Shown: positions 24,871-37,171 of the stretch, piece by piece | Numbering within the stretch: position 1 is the first letter of the stretch | How the letters are laid out: the number at the start of each line of letters is the position of its first letter | Position numbers and translations under genes: made by a program | DNA from: Rhizophagus sp. LPA8_4_AMF | Lineage: Eukaryota > Glomeromycota > Glomeromycetes > Glomerales > Glomeraceae | Assembly: GCA_021464525.1 (NCBI GenBank) | Contig: JADRCO010000306.1 | Span: forward strand, 1 to 38,353 | DNA: 38,353 nucleotides | Direction: 5' to 3' | Notes under the pieces: model-generated | The model's input: only the letters and a program-made list of their open reading frames with translations | The model's database searches: none | Told to the model about the DNA's origin: nothing

Positions 24871-24962
24871 ACAGTCAACTCTCTCTAAGTGCGCTCTCTC
24901 TAAGTGCACGCATTATATATTTATTCTCTAAATGCACCCTCTTACTCACACCCTCTCTAAAT
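24871..24962 (+). mobile_element. Solo terminal repeat resembling a pogo/Tigger DNA transposon
   Basis: After TTA comes CAGTCAACTCTCTCTAAG, followed by at least four variants of CTCTCTAA[G/A]TGCAC. pogo/Tigger and related Tc1/mariner elements insert at TA and often begin CAGTCAA with subterminal repeats of this design. I see no DDE transposase and no opposite end within the following kilobase, so this is a truncated or solo end. Identification is by analogy. Confidence 0.45.
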
Positions 24963-25612
24963 GCACAATTTTTCAAGTGGTCATAATAATTAAAATAACT
25001 ACTATGAAATGTTAGTAGTATAAGAATTTTGAGTGATTTTGTAATTTTATTCTTTCACTTAATTATACCAGAAGTTTTTCCTGCCCTAATTATCTATTTT
25101 GGGACAAGAAAATCTTTGACTACAGAGCATCTAGTGAGTTTTCTCTCATATTGTAGAAGTATGAGTGTCCAGCGGGTGTTCACCAGGAAAAAAATCCCCT
25201 GCACCTGATGGTTCACCATCGTCTCCCTATCAAGATGGTACAGGTAATCTTAATTTATTCACCGCACTTTGTATATAATAATTTCTTTGGCAAAGTTAGT
25301 GCAGAAAGAATAGAAATAAGAATATTAGGCAAGTTAGTCGTGACGCCACAAAGAGACTTCATTACATATATTACAAAATAATTATATTTTCAAAAGTCAA
25401 AAATAAATTGATTTAGTATTAATATCAAAGTAATTATTGCTTTTGTTATATTCTGAGACTCTAATATATGCTACAACGAGTAGCGTATTAGGCATGCAAA
25501 AAAAATCGCCGAAACTGCATTTTTTCATATTATAGTTATTAACTTTTTAATCTCGTATCAATATACTGTAAGTAATTCTATTATATGGTTAATTTTCTAA
25601 TGCTTCAGGAGT

Positions 25613-28600
25613 TTAAGATCTACGACGTTTAGTTTGACGGCTTCTTAAAACAACTTCTTCATTATTCTAAATTAATGGGAGAGTTATTTATTTATTTAAT
25701 GAAACTTTTTTAAAGAATTAAAAATACTTACATCTTCACCTTCAACTTCCTCAACTTCCTGACTCGTAGGCTGTACCAAATAAATTAATATTTTGGCGAA
25801 TAAAATCATTTAAATCTTTAATCGAATTTGTATAATTTTCCAAAGTACAAAGATACCTACCTTCGAATTTTTATCGTTATTATCCATCAAATCCGTTTTT
25901 ATTTTAAAATCTCGATTAGTAGCTCTTTTAATATACTGCGTCAAATCAACCTACATTCGTAAAATAATGACATTTAATTTTGTATTTGTATCTTTTATAA
26001 ATATCAATTTGTTTAAAACTTTTCTTTCTTACTTTAGACTTTTTCGTTAGTTGAATTAAATAACGTTCATATTGTTCTAAGAGGAAAATTAAATCAGGTA
26101 TTATCTTGGATTCCCTAGCGATTCGTGCCTATCAGTTCATTTGATTATTAGTATTTGATATATTTAAATAATGCTATAACTTCAGCTTACCTTTTGCGTT
26201 GTTGGTTTAGTCTTAGGCTTACGCTTTTTACCTAATTGTATCCGGTTTATCTCTGGTTTTGAACCAAATGCTAAAAGTAAACTGTATAAGTTTTCTGTCA
26301 ACTTTAACCCGGTTAATTCTATCAGGTCTATGAAATGTTTGAGAATCTCGCCTCCCTCAGCAATTTTCTAAGATTACAAAATAAAATAACATCCATTAAT
26401 CAAAAAGAAAAAGTAATTAAATGTATAATAAACACTTACATATTTAATTAATGCTATCATGACTTTATAAGATTTCTGTAGACATTTAATTAATTGTTCA
26501 GAAGACGAGTCTTGGAGTGATGTTTGTTCCATATATATCATAGTGTTTATTATTGTAGTTAATCTTGAGCATATTATTTGTTCAACGTCTGTCATGTTAA
26601 CTTTTTCACGATTAAGATCTTTATCTGTTATAGTAGAAATCAAATTCATCAATAATAAGTTATTATTATCTAATCCATGATAAATCCATGATAAATGTCT
26701 AAACTACCTTTTACGCTGCATATCAACTTCATTCGGGTCAAGAACCATTCTATTTCTTCATACATATTTTCTATAGACCCTATTAAGATGTTGCATATTA
26801 TACCACTAGTTCTCGGATTGACGATAACGAATTTAGGATTCACCTCATTTTCGTCTGCATTGCCATTGATATCACCTAACACAGACAGCATATCATGAGC
26901 TATTTCTGCGCTAGTCTCAAAGTCCGGCATATCCTTCTCCAATTTTATTAAAAGACTAATAATATTTTTGGCAAGAATAGTGTCTTCGATAACACGTTCT
27001 TTACATAATGCTCTAAGCCAAGTAACCAATTGTTCCAAATGCCCATGCGATTCAGAAGTATCAATCGAATCAGTGAAATGAGATGATAATAAAGTTATTG
27101 TTTGAAATAATCCCAATGCTTCCTTTATATGAGGAATTCTTTCATTAAGTGAAATGATGAATAATTGCTACAAAATGTATAATATAAGTGCATACGAAAT
27201 CATGACATTTTAGTCTATTAAATTTATATATCTAGTAAGTCTACCTCAAATTCTCGAATATATAAATCTAGCCATCCATTTAAATCATTTGGAATTACTT
27301 CATCTGCAAGATCAGGTGGATAGGATAGAGCTAAGAAGTCAATTAACATGTCTGGCCAACAAAACGACACTGCTTGGATTAATGACGCTAAGCTCTCAAT
27401 TGCAATTGTAAAAACGGATTTCCCCTGGTATAATTTATATATTAGACGCATTATGCTACTATTCAAGTTAAAAGAATGTATTAAAATATTTGTTACCCTA
27501 TCCTTTTTGCTATTATTATCTTGACGTGTAGCAACGCTTGCTTTGTTGCTTTTAATAAATTCATTCATAAACACTTGTGCTAAGGACGTACAATAACCAA
27601 ATGTTTTTTCATCTTCGGGATTAAAGTTCGACATTATCTTAACAAGGGAAATGAAGTTATATTAATAATTAGTACTTTTGTGTAAATTCATTTGAGGCAT
27701 ACCTGAGATATTTTGTTATGAGCTACCGCAGTAATATATTTTACAAATCCTGCATCGGCTCTCAATACAGAATTTGCAGCATCAATTTCCGTATCATCAA
27801 TATCTTGGAGAGTAAATTTACAAAGTTCAGTAGTGCATTTGAAGCTTAAGATCGAGTTCTCTGTAATAGAAGTTACTGTCTTACGGCCTGTATATCAAAA
27901 CAAACATAATTCTTAGCAATTTAATGTTCGCGGAATTTAACCATAAGGACATCGTAAAATAACCTCGAGCGTTTGCTGATTTCTCTTTTAGAACTTCAAA
28001 TAACGCCGTATATCTTTTGAATAACCTTAAAATAATCTCTGATGATTGTGAAGTGGGTTCAGAGGCCAAAAAGGTATGTTCGATAGCCGCCTATTATTTT
28101 AAAAGCAATGTCATCAGTCCATAAAGTAAATATACCAACTTGTATTTAGCTAAATTACTACCTCATACATTCCAAGTAGAATAGAGGCACACATATTATT
28201 ACGACTACCCTCTTTGGAACTCATCCTAAAATCAGCATTCGGATAAATCATGAATTCAGACATGTCTGAATGTATTAATTGCTCGATCAATGTTTTCAAT
28301 TTCATTTTACTTTCTTCAAGTTGAGTCTCATTGAACTTGGAATTTCCTAAATTAAACGCGACCTTAAATTGTAACCAATTGATCGCAATTTGATCTTAAA
28401 CAGTTCAAGCGTCTCACCTTCATTGTCCTCGATGGTTTTATTAAAAGTAATCGATTTGCTTAAACAAGCCAATAAATAAGGTAAAGGCTCAAGAATATGT
28501 GGTTCGCCATTTGAAGTTTCTATACAATTTTCGACGTGAAATGTCGCATACAGAGATGATCTCAATTCAAAAAATTTTTGGAACTAAAAAAAAAAAAATT

Positions 28601-31600
28601 TAATACACGATAATAATTTGGAAAAAAAATTTCAAAATCCCATACATGCGAGTATAAAATGTCAAAGATCATCGGGACTATTGGGTTGCCACATTGATGA
28701 ATATCCATCAATTCTAGCAAACCTTCATATAAAGAAAGCCTAAGCTGTGGCTGTTGACTAAAACACTTGCGTAGATTACCTATAATTCGATAATAATGTT
28801 AACTACATTTAGTAAGTAGAAAACGAGACAATCTTACCTATGATTTCAAAAGAGAGAGCGGTTCGATTATCACTAAGTATTACATTAGACGACATTTGAG
28901 GCATTGGGCATATTTCGCGATTATGCATCGCTTGCATTTTCAGCAGTCTCAAATATCCGATCAACGCAATTTGACGCCCTTCCAATTCTCTATAATCATA
29001 AATCAGAAATATGTGATTTATAGAGCCATTAAAAAAAGAAATTGAATTATTAATAAACCCATACTTCGTAAATAAACCTTTTCGTAGAATAACCATTAGT
29101 CCATCACGAAGTGATTGATTTGTATAAAGTAGTGGTTGTATTGCTTTCAATAGATTATCAGCTGTTGTGACGGATAAAAATGTTAAATATTCGAGTGTCC
29201 CTTTAATCTACAAATTTTCTATTAATTTTCTTTTTGTAAAATTAGAGCATTTCGGAAAATAATTTTTAATACAAACCCTGGCAATATAGTTATAAAGAAA
29301 TTCGGGGGTCTCTTTTACAATCAATTCCAATAAACCCAGAAAATATTCAACACTTGATGATTTAGAAATAATTCGAGACTGAATCTGGTCTAATATTTCT
29401 GCACGGACCATATCATGAATCTAAATAAATTATTAAATTGAGAAATTGATTCTTTGTAAGAATTCTTAACTCATTCATGTTATCTTACTTTGAACATTTC
29501 TAGTAAAATTTTTGTTCCTAAATCTTTAATCATACTTGTCGTGATTGACATTCCCTTTTTGCTCCTTGTTGTATCTTGAAACCACTTTATTAGTAAATTC
29601 TATTGTCATAACAAAATTCATCATGTACACTGTATTCTCACCAGAAACTTTTCCCCATGGTGCAGAAGGAACTGCCAAATCCATCAAAATAATTCCTAAT
29701 TGTACCAAACTTTGTGTGACCTGATCCCATCCAAACGATGTCTTCCGTGTTATATTTTGGAAAAGGTCAATTAATGGTAATGAAGAAATGATCTCTGAAA
29801 TATCGACTTCTAGTAAGTGGAAGGACATGTTAAAAGTCAAGATATAACTCTCATTTATGAAGTTATTGTAATATCTCGCATACTGGCTATCCATTTTGCC
29901 TTTTCCAACTTTTCCATATCTTTAAACACCGTTAAAATTGACATCTTGAGAAAATCAAGAGCCTTTATAAAATGTTGAATTAATGATTGTAAGTTTGACC
30001 AAAATTTCAATTAAGCATACCATACCTGGTCTTCAAATCGATGTATCCTCGCAATTGACAACAAACAAGCGATGCTAAATGATTTCAAGGATGAAGTTTT
30101 ACCCGATTTCATATATTTAAGGAATTCATTCCCTAATTCCTGTTAGATTATGTAATTAAGACTATCAAGAAATGAAAAATTAAACCAACAAAATATTGAT
30201 TTAAAGTTGAAATCAACCTGATCCTGAGTAATCGCGAAACAAATATGGATAATTACTGTGCCTTCCATGTGGCTCAATTGCGAAAATGATAATTTATCGA
30301 CGAAATTGTTATTTTTATGTTCACTAAAATTCCAAAATATTGAAAATTTTTTAAATATATTAAACATCTTCAATTTATCTTATACTAACTTTGTATCGTC
30401 ATCTTGATCACAATTTATTTCATCATCTAATCTGTTAAAAAATTCTGTAATTCCTTGCAAGATTAAACGTTTTTGTCCCTAAAGAGAATTTTCTCTGTCA
30501 AAGCAAGTAAAAACAATTGCAACATTCGTTCAATTATAATAAAAAAAAATCAACCTTTCTTGAAAGTAATAGCATCTGATAAATAAGAGGAGGAACTCCA
30601 TTGATGTCCATTGCATCAAAATGACTAATTTGAGATAAAGAAGTTAAAAAAGCATTACACAAACGTAATAAAGTAATAAATTAATGTACAGATTACCTCA
30701 TAATTTTTTCTACCACAAAATTTAACTTTAATTCGGCAAAATTTAAATATTTTAATAAATAAGATTTTAAATAATTAACCTAAATAGAGACTTCCATACC
30801 TGCTCATTAGACATTGTGATATCACGAAATTCCCCAGCCAAACTTAGGACATTATTTGCGTGCCATTTAGTATTGCATAATTTATTTAGCACGTAATTTT
30901 TGTAATCTTGACCGGACATAGAATGACCAGTTGAATTTTGACCGGAAGGAAATGTCACTACTTCATTACAAGAATCAAAGGCGGATAATAATGTTGGTAA
31001 GAATGAAAATAACTTTCCATGCAAGGAATTCCCGCGTTGGATAGCATGTATAATACATGTAGTGATCTCTACAAAAACTCCAATCATTACGGGGGAATCA
31101 GTGGTACCAACAGCGATCTTTAATTTTCAATTATATTGTTTTATTCAACAAATTTAGAATTCGAAAGAATAACGTCATTTTCAAGATTTACCTCGTTAAC
31201 ACATATTCCTACTAAATCTGATATTACTTTATCAAAAAAAGACGAAGTGTCACTTCCTTTTTCAATTAACCTTTTGAATAGAAGCATTATTGTTAACGTT
31301 ATTTTGATAGTCAGTTCTGTAATAATTGCTTTGTATACCATCTAACAATTTCATGAATAATTGTGCCACGTTTTCCGTTCCTATCCTCAAGAGCATTTTT
31401 CTCGCTTTTTATCTCATCTATTGCTAAAGCTATAGGTTTTTTTTAATAATTTTCTAAATAAAACTAAGAAAACGAACACTGTCAAGATATCAAAACATTA
31501 CATTGTCCTTACCTTTAAAAAGTGCACATATTATTGCAAAACAACCCGTAATATTTTCGTTATAGAACTTTGAATCGTCTTTTAATATATTTATCACTAA

Positions 31601-31770
31601 CTTTTTTATCTGAAATACACGTTTTTATTATAAAAAGTTGCAAAATTTGATAACAGCGATTTTTTATTATACTACATCACGCGTACTTCTTGTAAGTCAA
31701 CGGTATCAAGAAATAGACCAAGTTCTTTTATTTCCTTTCTAGCAATATAATCAACGATTTTTGCTTCCAT
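25613..31770 (-). CDS. FANCI: Fanconi anaemia group I protein (FANCI)
   Basis: Thirty exons: 31770-31687, 31609-31513, 31429-31339, 31270-31192, 31117-30800, 30725-30697, 30624-30555, 30478-30390, 30323-30218, 30139-30026, 29962-29884, 29809-29642, 29574-29489, 29420-29277, 29207-29065, 28989-28838, 28779-28646, 28583-28418, 28346-28162, 28090-27964, 27887-27703, 27637-27497, 27424-27245, 27167-26708, 26624-26440, 26367-26191, 26128-26033, 25950-25861, 25770-25732 and 25666-25613; 1355 residues, human 1328. FANCI pairs with FANCD2 as a DNA clamp in interstrand crosslink repair. Conserved blocks: [59 protein letters not shown], and the C-terminal [18 protein letters not shown] and [20 protein letters not shown]. 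The tail ends in a basic TKRRRS, likely nuclear localisation. At the human K523 position the local alignment gives GRQIAL (Q572), and the nearby SQ cluster is reduced. Phase closes throughout. Confidence 0.93.
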
Positions 31771-32953
31771 ATTAAAAAATCTTGCGACTTGCGAGGATGC
31801 AGAATAAACCGAGATTAAAATATTAGTATTTAGTAGTGAAATTTATTTATAACAAAGTAGATCAAATCGCGTTACGACATACCCGTAGTTATTGCGCAGC
31901 AGTGATAAGCAAGCTCGTGACTTTGTAATACTTTTAAACTAAATATCAGGCTCTAATGAAAAAGAATATTGTTTGAAATAGGGATTATTGATAATTTCGA
32001 ATTAAATAAATACAAGTACCACTCTACTTAAACACAATATGTCATAGTTAATATCATAAAAAGAGATATAGGTAAAGAACAATTCCAATTTTACATACAA
32101 TATCACTTGAAAAATTTATGTAGTATAAACCCAAACTTACAATTTTTATAATGTGCTTCTACTTTTTTCAAAAAAGAAATTAAGCAAATTTGTCAATTTT
32201 ATCTTTTTTATTATTAAGAAATAATTATATATGGAATTTATTTAATAGTTGCAATTTAAATTTTTTATTTTATTTTTTTATTGTTAAATACCAATAAATA
32301 CTGATCGAATCAGCACCTATAATTGTTACAATTTAAAACTATTAACCATTTATCATTTTTATTATTAGCAAAAGGTCCTGCATATATATATAGCAAGTAG
32401 CAAAGTACGAAAAGAAAAAAGTAATATAAAAATAAACAATTTTGAAAAAATATTAAATTAATCTTTATTTAATCAATCAAAATACTATTAATATAATTTT
32501 CTTTATAAATATTAATTTCAAATTGCATATAAATAAAACTATTTATACCTGTTACTTACCTGTTGTTCATCTTTCAAATCTAAAGTATTTATTTCTTTTT
32601 TCTTCTGTCATTTTTCTAATAATCATGTTAAAGCAGAATCATAATATTCCAAGTTCTAAAGACTACAATCACATTTTTTTCCAAATTAGTTAATTGGGTA
32701 ATATTCTACTAATAATTAGTATTTGACATAAATATGTATTTGTTAATTTAAATAGAATGTATAAGTGTGAATAATATCATCTTCAGATCTTTACAATTAA
32801 CTTGATTCAATAATAACTAGCTACCAGTCCTTTGTCAAGAACCTGCTGTTATATAAGATAAAGTCAACCATATTAAATATATTTGCGCCAAAATTTTAGA
32901 GCAAACTATTGTCCGACTGTATTATGATGAACTACAAATGAATGGAGATATCA
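31771..32953. other. Spacer between FANCI and PP4C
   Basis: Contains the FANCI promoter and the 3' untranslated region of PP4C, both on the minus strand. A strong donor-like AACAG|GTAAGT lies on the minus strand near 32563, followed by a second CAG|GTATAA, so a non-coding first exon of FANCI with an intron before the start codon is possible. Otherwise it is AT-rich with no gene. Confidence 0.45.
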
Positions 32954-34561
32954 TCACAAGAAATAATCTGGCACCGTTTTTTTTGCTGGCAAACCACGAA
33001 TTTCCTAAAATATGAAAACAAAAATCAAAATATGTTCAAGACTAAACATTAAAATTGTAAAATATATTGGTCATACTTGTGCTGCTGCATCGAAAATTTT
33101 ATAATTTTTATTTAATTTATCATCTAATTCAAGAATCGCTGCTACATTTCCACATCTAGAAAACATTAAGAATATTATTACAAATAAAAAGATAGTTTTG
33201 TAACCTAAAATTAAATCTTACCTATAGCAATAATTTGGTGCAGACCATACAGTTACTATAGTGTCGTTGAACATCAATTTGTAACCTTCCATTACCAATT
33301 GGTGAGCACGCGCTATAAGTTCTAAATCATTGGTATGTAAAAACTATAAAAAATGAATTTTACCGCATGCTAGACGGAATAAGAATCGATTAAGAAAAAA
33401 CAAAATGAAATATTCGATATTCTAGATTAAGATGATCTTACCCCACTAACAATTTCGCTTCCAAACAAATAACCCGCTCCTCGAGGACTTAAGCCCCAAC
33501 TGTCAATATCTGAATTCAAATAGATAAGATTTAGTATATTATTTATAACTTTATTATGCTATTTAAAATTGTAGTTAATTACCATCTGGATCAGACCATA
33601 GAAGATCGCACATAGCTCCATCATGTGGAACTTCCTGCTTCCTATCAATCATACGAATCTATAATTTAAACCACAAAAAAAGATTTTTAGTACATATTAC
33701 ATAATATATAATTTCTCAACTAAATAATTTTATAAAGAGATATAAATACTTGGTCCAATGTAGTGATGGATGGTGACAATCCACCATGTACACAAAATAT
33801 CTTATCTTCAATAATTGCGGATAAACTCATGTAATCAAAAATTTCACAGCAATGTCGCCATACATTAATCGAACCATATTTTCGAAGACATTCATCGTAA
33901 AATCCGTATACTTGTGTAATTTGTCGTGATTCATGATTACCACGTATCAGAGTAATTCTATCAGGATATCTTACCTAAATTTATTTGGAAATGTATTAGT
34001 ATAACAGACCATTAAATTTTAAAAAATCAAAAAAATTATTTCAAAAAACAACCTTGAGTGCGAGAAGCAACAGGAATGTTTCTACACTATAAAAACCACG
34101 ATCTACAAAATCACCTATACCACAAAAAGTGAAATTAACAATATTAACAATTCAAAGTTCGGTTCAAATAAAATAAATAATTTAATTACCTAAAAATAGG
34201 TAATTCGTATCTGGACAATCTCCCCCGACTTTGAATAATTCCTTTAGATCAAAAAATTGTCCATGTATATCGCCACATATCTGAACAGTTAAGAACTGTT
34301 AAACAAGAAACGGAGTAAGTTTCAAACTAAGTAGAAACGACTTCAACATACTGTTACTGGCGCGTCAACTCTTTGCACATTACTTTCTTCTATCAGAATT
34401 TCTTTAGCTTTTCGGCAAAGTTCCCTGACTTCAAGTTCCGAAATAAGTTCGCAATTTCTTAACTTTTCGATTTGCCTAATAAAATGAATTTACTTTAAAA
34501 CGACAATCAAACTAGCATTAGGACCAAACTATTCTGACCTATCAAGATCACTTTGCCCCAT
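32954..34561 (-). CDS. PPP4C: Protein phosphatase 4 catalytic subunit
   Basis: Ten exons: 34561-34539, 34475-34352, 34280-34190, 34114-34053, 33974-33750, 33658-33583, 33509-33442, 33343-33222, 33155-33077 and 33004-32954; 306 residues against 307 in human PP4C. All PPP-family metal and phosphate motifs are present: GDIHG, GDFVDRG, RGNHE, HGGLSP and the late [12 protein letters not shown]. The PP4 branch, not PP2A or PP6, is shown by the start [16 protein letters not shown], by EESNVQRVD and [19 protein letters not shown], and by the C-terminal PDYFL whose last Leu is carboxymethylated in this group. PP4 (yeast Pph3) with its regulatory subunits dephosphorylates gamma-H2A and checkpoint proteins during recovery from DNA damage. 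The tiny first exon encodes only seven codons plus two bases. Confidence 0.96.
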
Positions 34562-34812
34562 AGCAAATCGTTTGAGGCAAGGAAAGGCGTTCTTTTGAAC
34601 TCAATTATTCAGAAAATTTCGTGATTTTTTGTACGATTGTGCCACATAGTAACATCAGTCAAAATTGGATTAGATCATGAAATAATATAATTAATTTTAA
34701 TTGGTTGAAATATTTTAAATCATGTGCAATGATTTCAACTGTACAGTTTTATTATTTATTATTAACCCATCATATCCCACACGAACCATTATTAAAGGTT
34801 CTTATAAAATTC

Positions 34813-37171
34813 TTATAATATATATGAAGAAGAAGTTGACCTTACACCATCAAAAATTACTGTGTTATTCATAGGAATATATTGTTTAGTGACGAGTTTG
34901 ATGACTTCTTGTGACACCATGCCCCCAAGTAAAGAAGCAATATTTGCCAATTCTGAACCTCCAGCTCGGCAACTAACAAAGTATAAAGCATATGTCAATT
35001 AGCGTCTTGGAGATCAATGAAGCAATAAAATTAAATAGCATTTATACTTACATTTCATGAATATGATTATCTAAATGTTCCGGATAATTTGTTATTTCCC
35101 ACTCTCCCAATAAATTATTAACGTAAGTTTTTAAAGTATTAAGTTCGTTTTTTGCTTCCTCGTTTACTTCTTCTGCATCATCTTCAAGGAAATAAGTTGC
35201 GGCATCTATAAAGTTATTAAATAATAAGGATAAGGATATAACATATAATCTTATATAATGAGGGTTATAAAGTATACAAATGTAAATACCAGGATAACGA
35301 TTGTGAGATTCATAAAATCGATCCATTGCTCGAATAAGAACATAATGAACAATATTTGCTTGAGGATCTTGTAACCATCGACCTATTAATTTCAAAGATA
35401 TGAATGTCGTAAAATTATTATCTAGAAGATATTAGTTGATATTTAACTTACCGATATCGAGTTTCTTCGGTTCAGTTATGTATTCTTCCTGTAATGATCT
35501 GTATCGAATAACTTGAATGAAGGATGCATGCTTGCAAAAACTATCTATTTCGTCATCGGAAATGGATTCAGCTGGTCGTCCAATAGAATTCAAGATACCA
35601 TGAACACGCGTACGAACAGCAGATATATCCTCTTTAGCTTTCTGACGATAGCTAAAGAAAAATTAAGTAATTAAGCAGTTAAGTATCATATTTTTTATAG
35701 TGACTATATGACAATATCAAAATATTTCATACATGTTTTGCATTGCAACATAATTAGAAGTGTCAGCTTTCATATCTGGTACATTTCCGGCGAGCGGAAG
35801 TAAACCTAGACCTTCATTTGATACAAAATCACGAACAGCTCGAGCAATAATCCAAAAATTTGATGACTAAACAGCAACAAAAATAAGTGATTAATGTAAA
35901 GTAGTAAATTTATGTATCATACGGTCATATCATACCTCGGTCGTTATGTTTTCACATGATGAATTCCTAAAGATCTCATCGACATGACGAGGCACCTTAG
36001 TAGCTGCACAAGCTTTCCATACACTTGCCAACGCTTCATCAAAGTTTTCCTCATCAACATTGCGTCTACCACTTTGAACAAGCTGTTTGAATTCGTTCCT
36101 TTCTGCAGAAGTACTGGGTAATTTGCCATCGTGCTTTTTTTTATAACAATAAATTAATAGGCTATACATCATTACATCATTAACTTTCAACTTAACGAAT
36201 TCTATAAGTATTTACGTCTTGTTTCCATTGTTTCAGATATTTCAAAAGTATCACTACATAGGGAACATGCGCATGATCCATACTATCTAAGGCTTCAAAA
36301 TTAAATGTATTCACATATTGCTCAAGAGCTGGAAAAGGAACATCTAATCGTAGATCAATAACGTTTTCCGGGTGCGTCTCCACAACTAAAATAAAATATG
36401 AATAGAATTTATAAATTTCTTAAGGAAAATTTATACAATTTTTTGCAAATTCAATCTTACCAGTATGTTCTGGTAATACGATACGAAAATATCCTATGAA
36501 ACCAACAGTGCGTACAATAACAAGAGGAATTTTTGCATTCCATAGAGTATCTGCTAACTTGAGTAAAGGTTTTTCGGGAAGATCCGTAGTGATCACAATG
36601 GAAAATTGCAAGAAATACTCTGGTTGATTTTCAATTAGAGCAACTGGATCCTATAGATAATAAATTATATCGGTCACGTGTTAAAAGAATGATTGATCAG
36701 GCCGGGAATTAAAATCATACCTCAGAAAAATGAAACCCTTTTGCGTCTTCATTTAGCTCTTGCAAAAACTCTGTAACCGCTTGAGCTCTATTCGTGCCTA
36801 TACTGTCGGAAACCAAGAAAAATGTGTTCCCAACGTCAGAGCCTTCAACAATTTTTCCGTCTACCACAGTGAAAGATCCTATGCCTAATGACAGCTCCGA
36901 TAATTAAAAGCGTATAATGTTTGATAATAGTAATGTCTAGATACTCACCAGGCAAAACCAAGTCCTTTAGAATTTCGCAGCCTGTTGCTGTACCATTAAT
37001 GAGGCATACTTTGGCAGTCTCTAGTGCTGCCTGACCACTTGCCTGCCACAAACTATTTGTTATGAATAACGATTATTTACCGTTGATAACTTCGGTATTT
37101 ACCCTTCTTACTGAATTAAATACTTACCGAAGTTGACGGTCATATTTTTGAGTTTTTTTGTCAATAATCAT
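34813..37171 (-). CDS. NAE1: NEDD8-activating enzyme E1 regulatory subunit (NAE1/Ula1)
   Basis: Eleven exons: 37171-37128, 37052-36949, 36884-36721, 36650-36461, 36385-36216, 36133-35936, 35866-35733, 35651-35452, 35382-35290, 35205-35052 and 34972-34813; 536 residues, human 534. It opens with [20 protein letters not shown], then [20 protein letters not shown], the pseudo-adenylation fold shared by ThiF-type E1 halves. It continues through [24 protein letters not shown], the conserved [13 protein letters not shown] and the closing LASLLGG-like and [14 protein letters not shown] segments. The protein pairs with Uba3 to adenylate NEDD8/Rub1 for cullin modification; the catalytic cysteine is in Uba3, as expected. 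The acceptor of intron 5 (a run of A then G at 36134) is weak, but the reading continues HDGKLPST as in the family. Its stop lies 252 bases upstream of the PP4C start. Confidence 0.95.

Larger units (their letters stand above)
23053..25612. other. Long AT-rich spacer
   Basis: A 2.5-kb gene-free interval between the promoter of the CaMKI-like gene (minus) and the 3' end of FANCI (minus). Bases 23100-24550 are almost pure A/T with simple A-rich runs and no open frame of note. Bases 24690-24962 hold repeat debris, listed separately. Around 25171-25233 a Pro/Ser-rich reading ends in a donor-like GTAATC. No complete gene can be supported. Confidence 0.5.

Noticed and set aside
29526-29641. Open frame continuing past the VSGEN segment of FANCI
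   Set aside because: It reads through an intron (GTGAGA at 29641 to CAAG at 29575). Splicing gives the conserved [13 protein letters not shown] in phase.
29884-29900. Apparent frameshift in FANCI between the KLEKAKW segment and the following long open frame
   Set aside because: A GT-AG intron from 29883 to 29810 (donor GTATGC, acceptor TTACTAG) restores the phase and removes a stretch with no counterpart in FANCI; no indel is needed.
31141-31345. Overlapping open frames on both strands near the FANCI start
   Set aside because: The minus frame spans an intron (31338-31271) containing a CTGAC branch site; the spliced reading HEIVRWLIEKGSD fits FANCI. The plus frame is antisense shadow.
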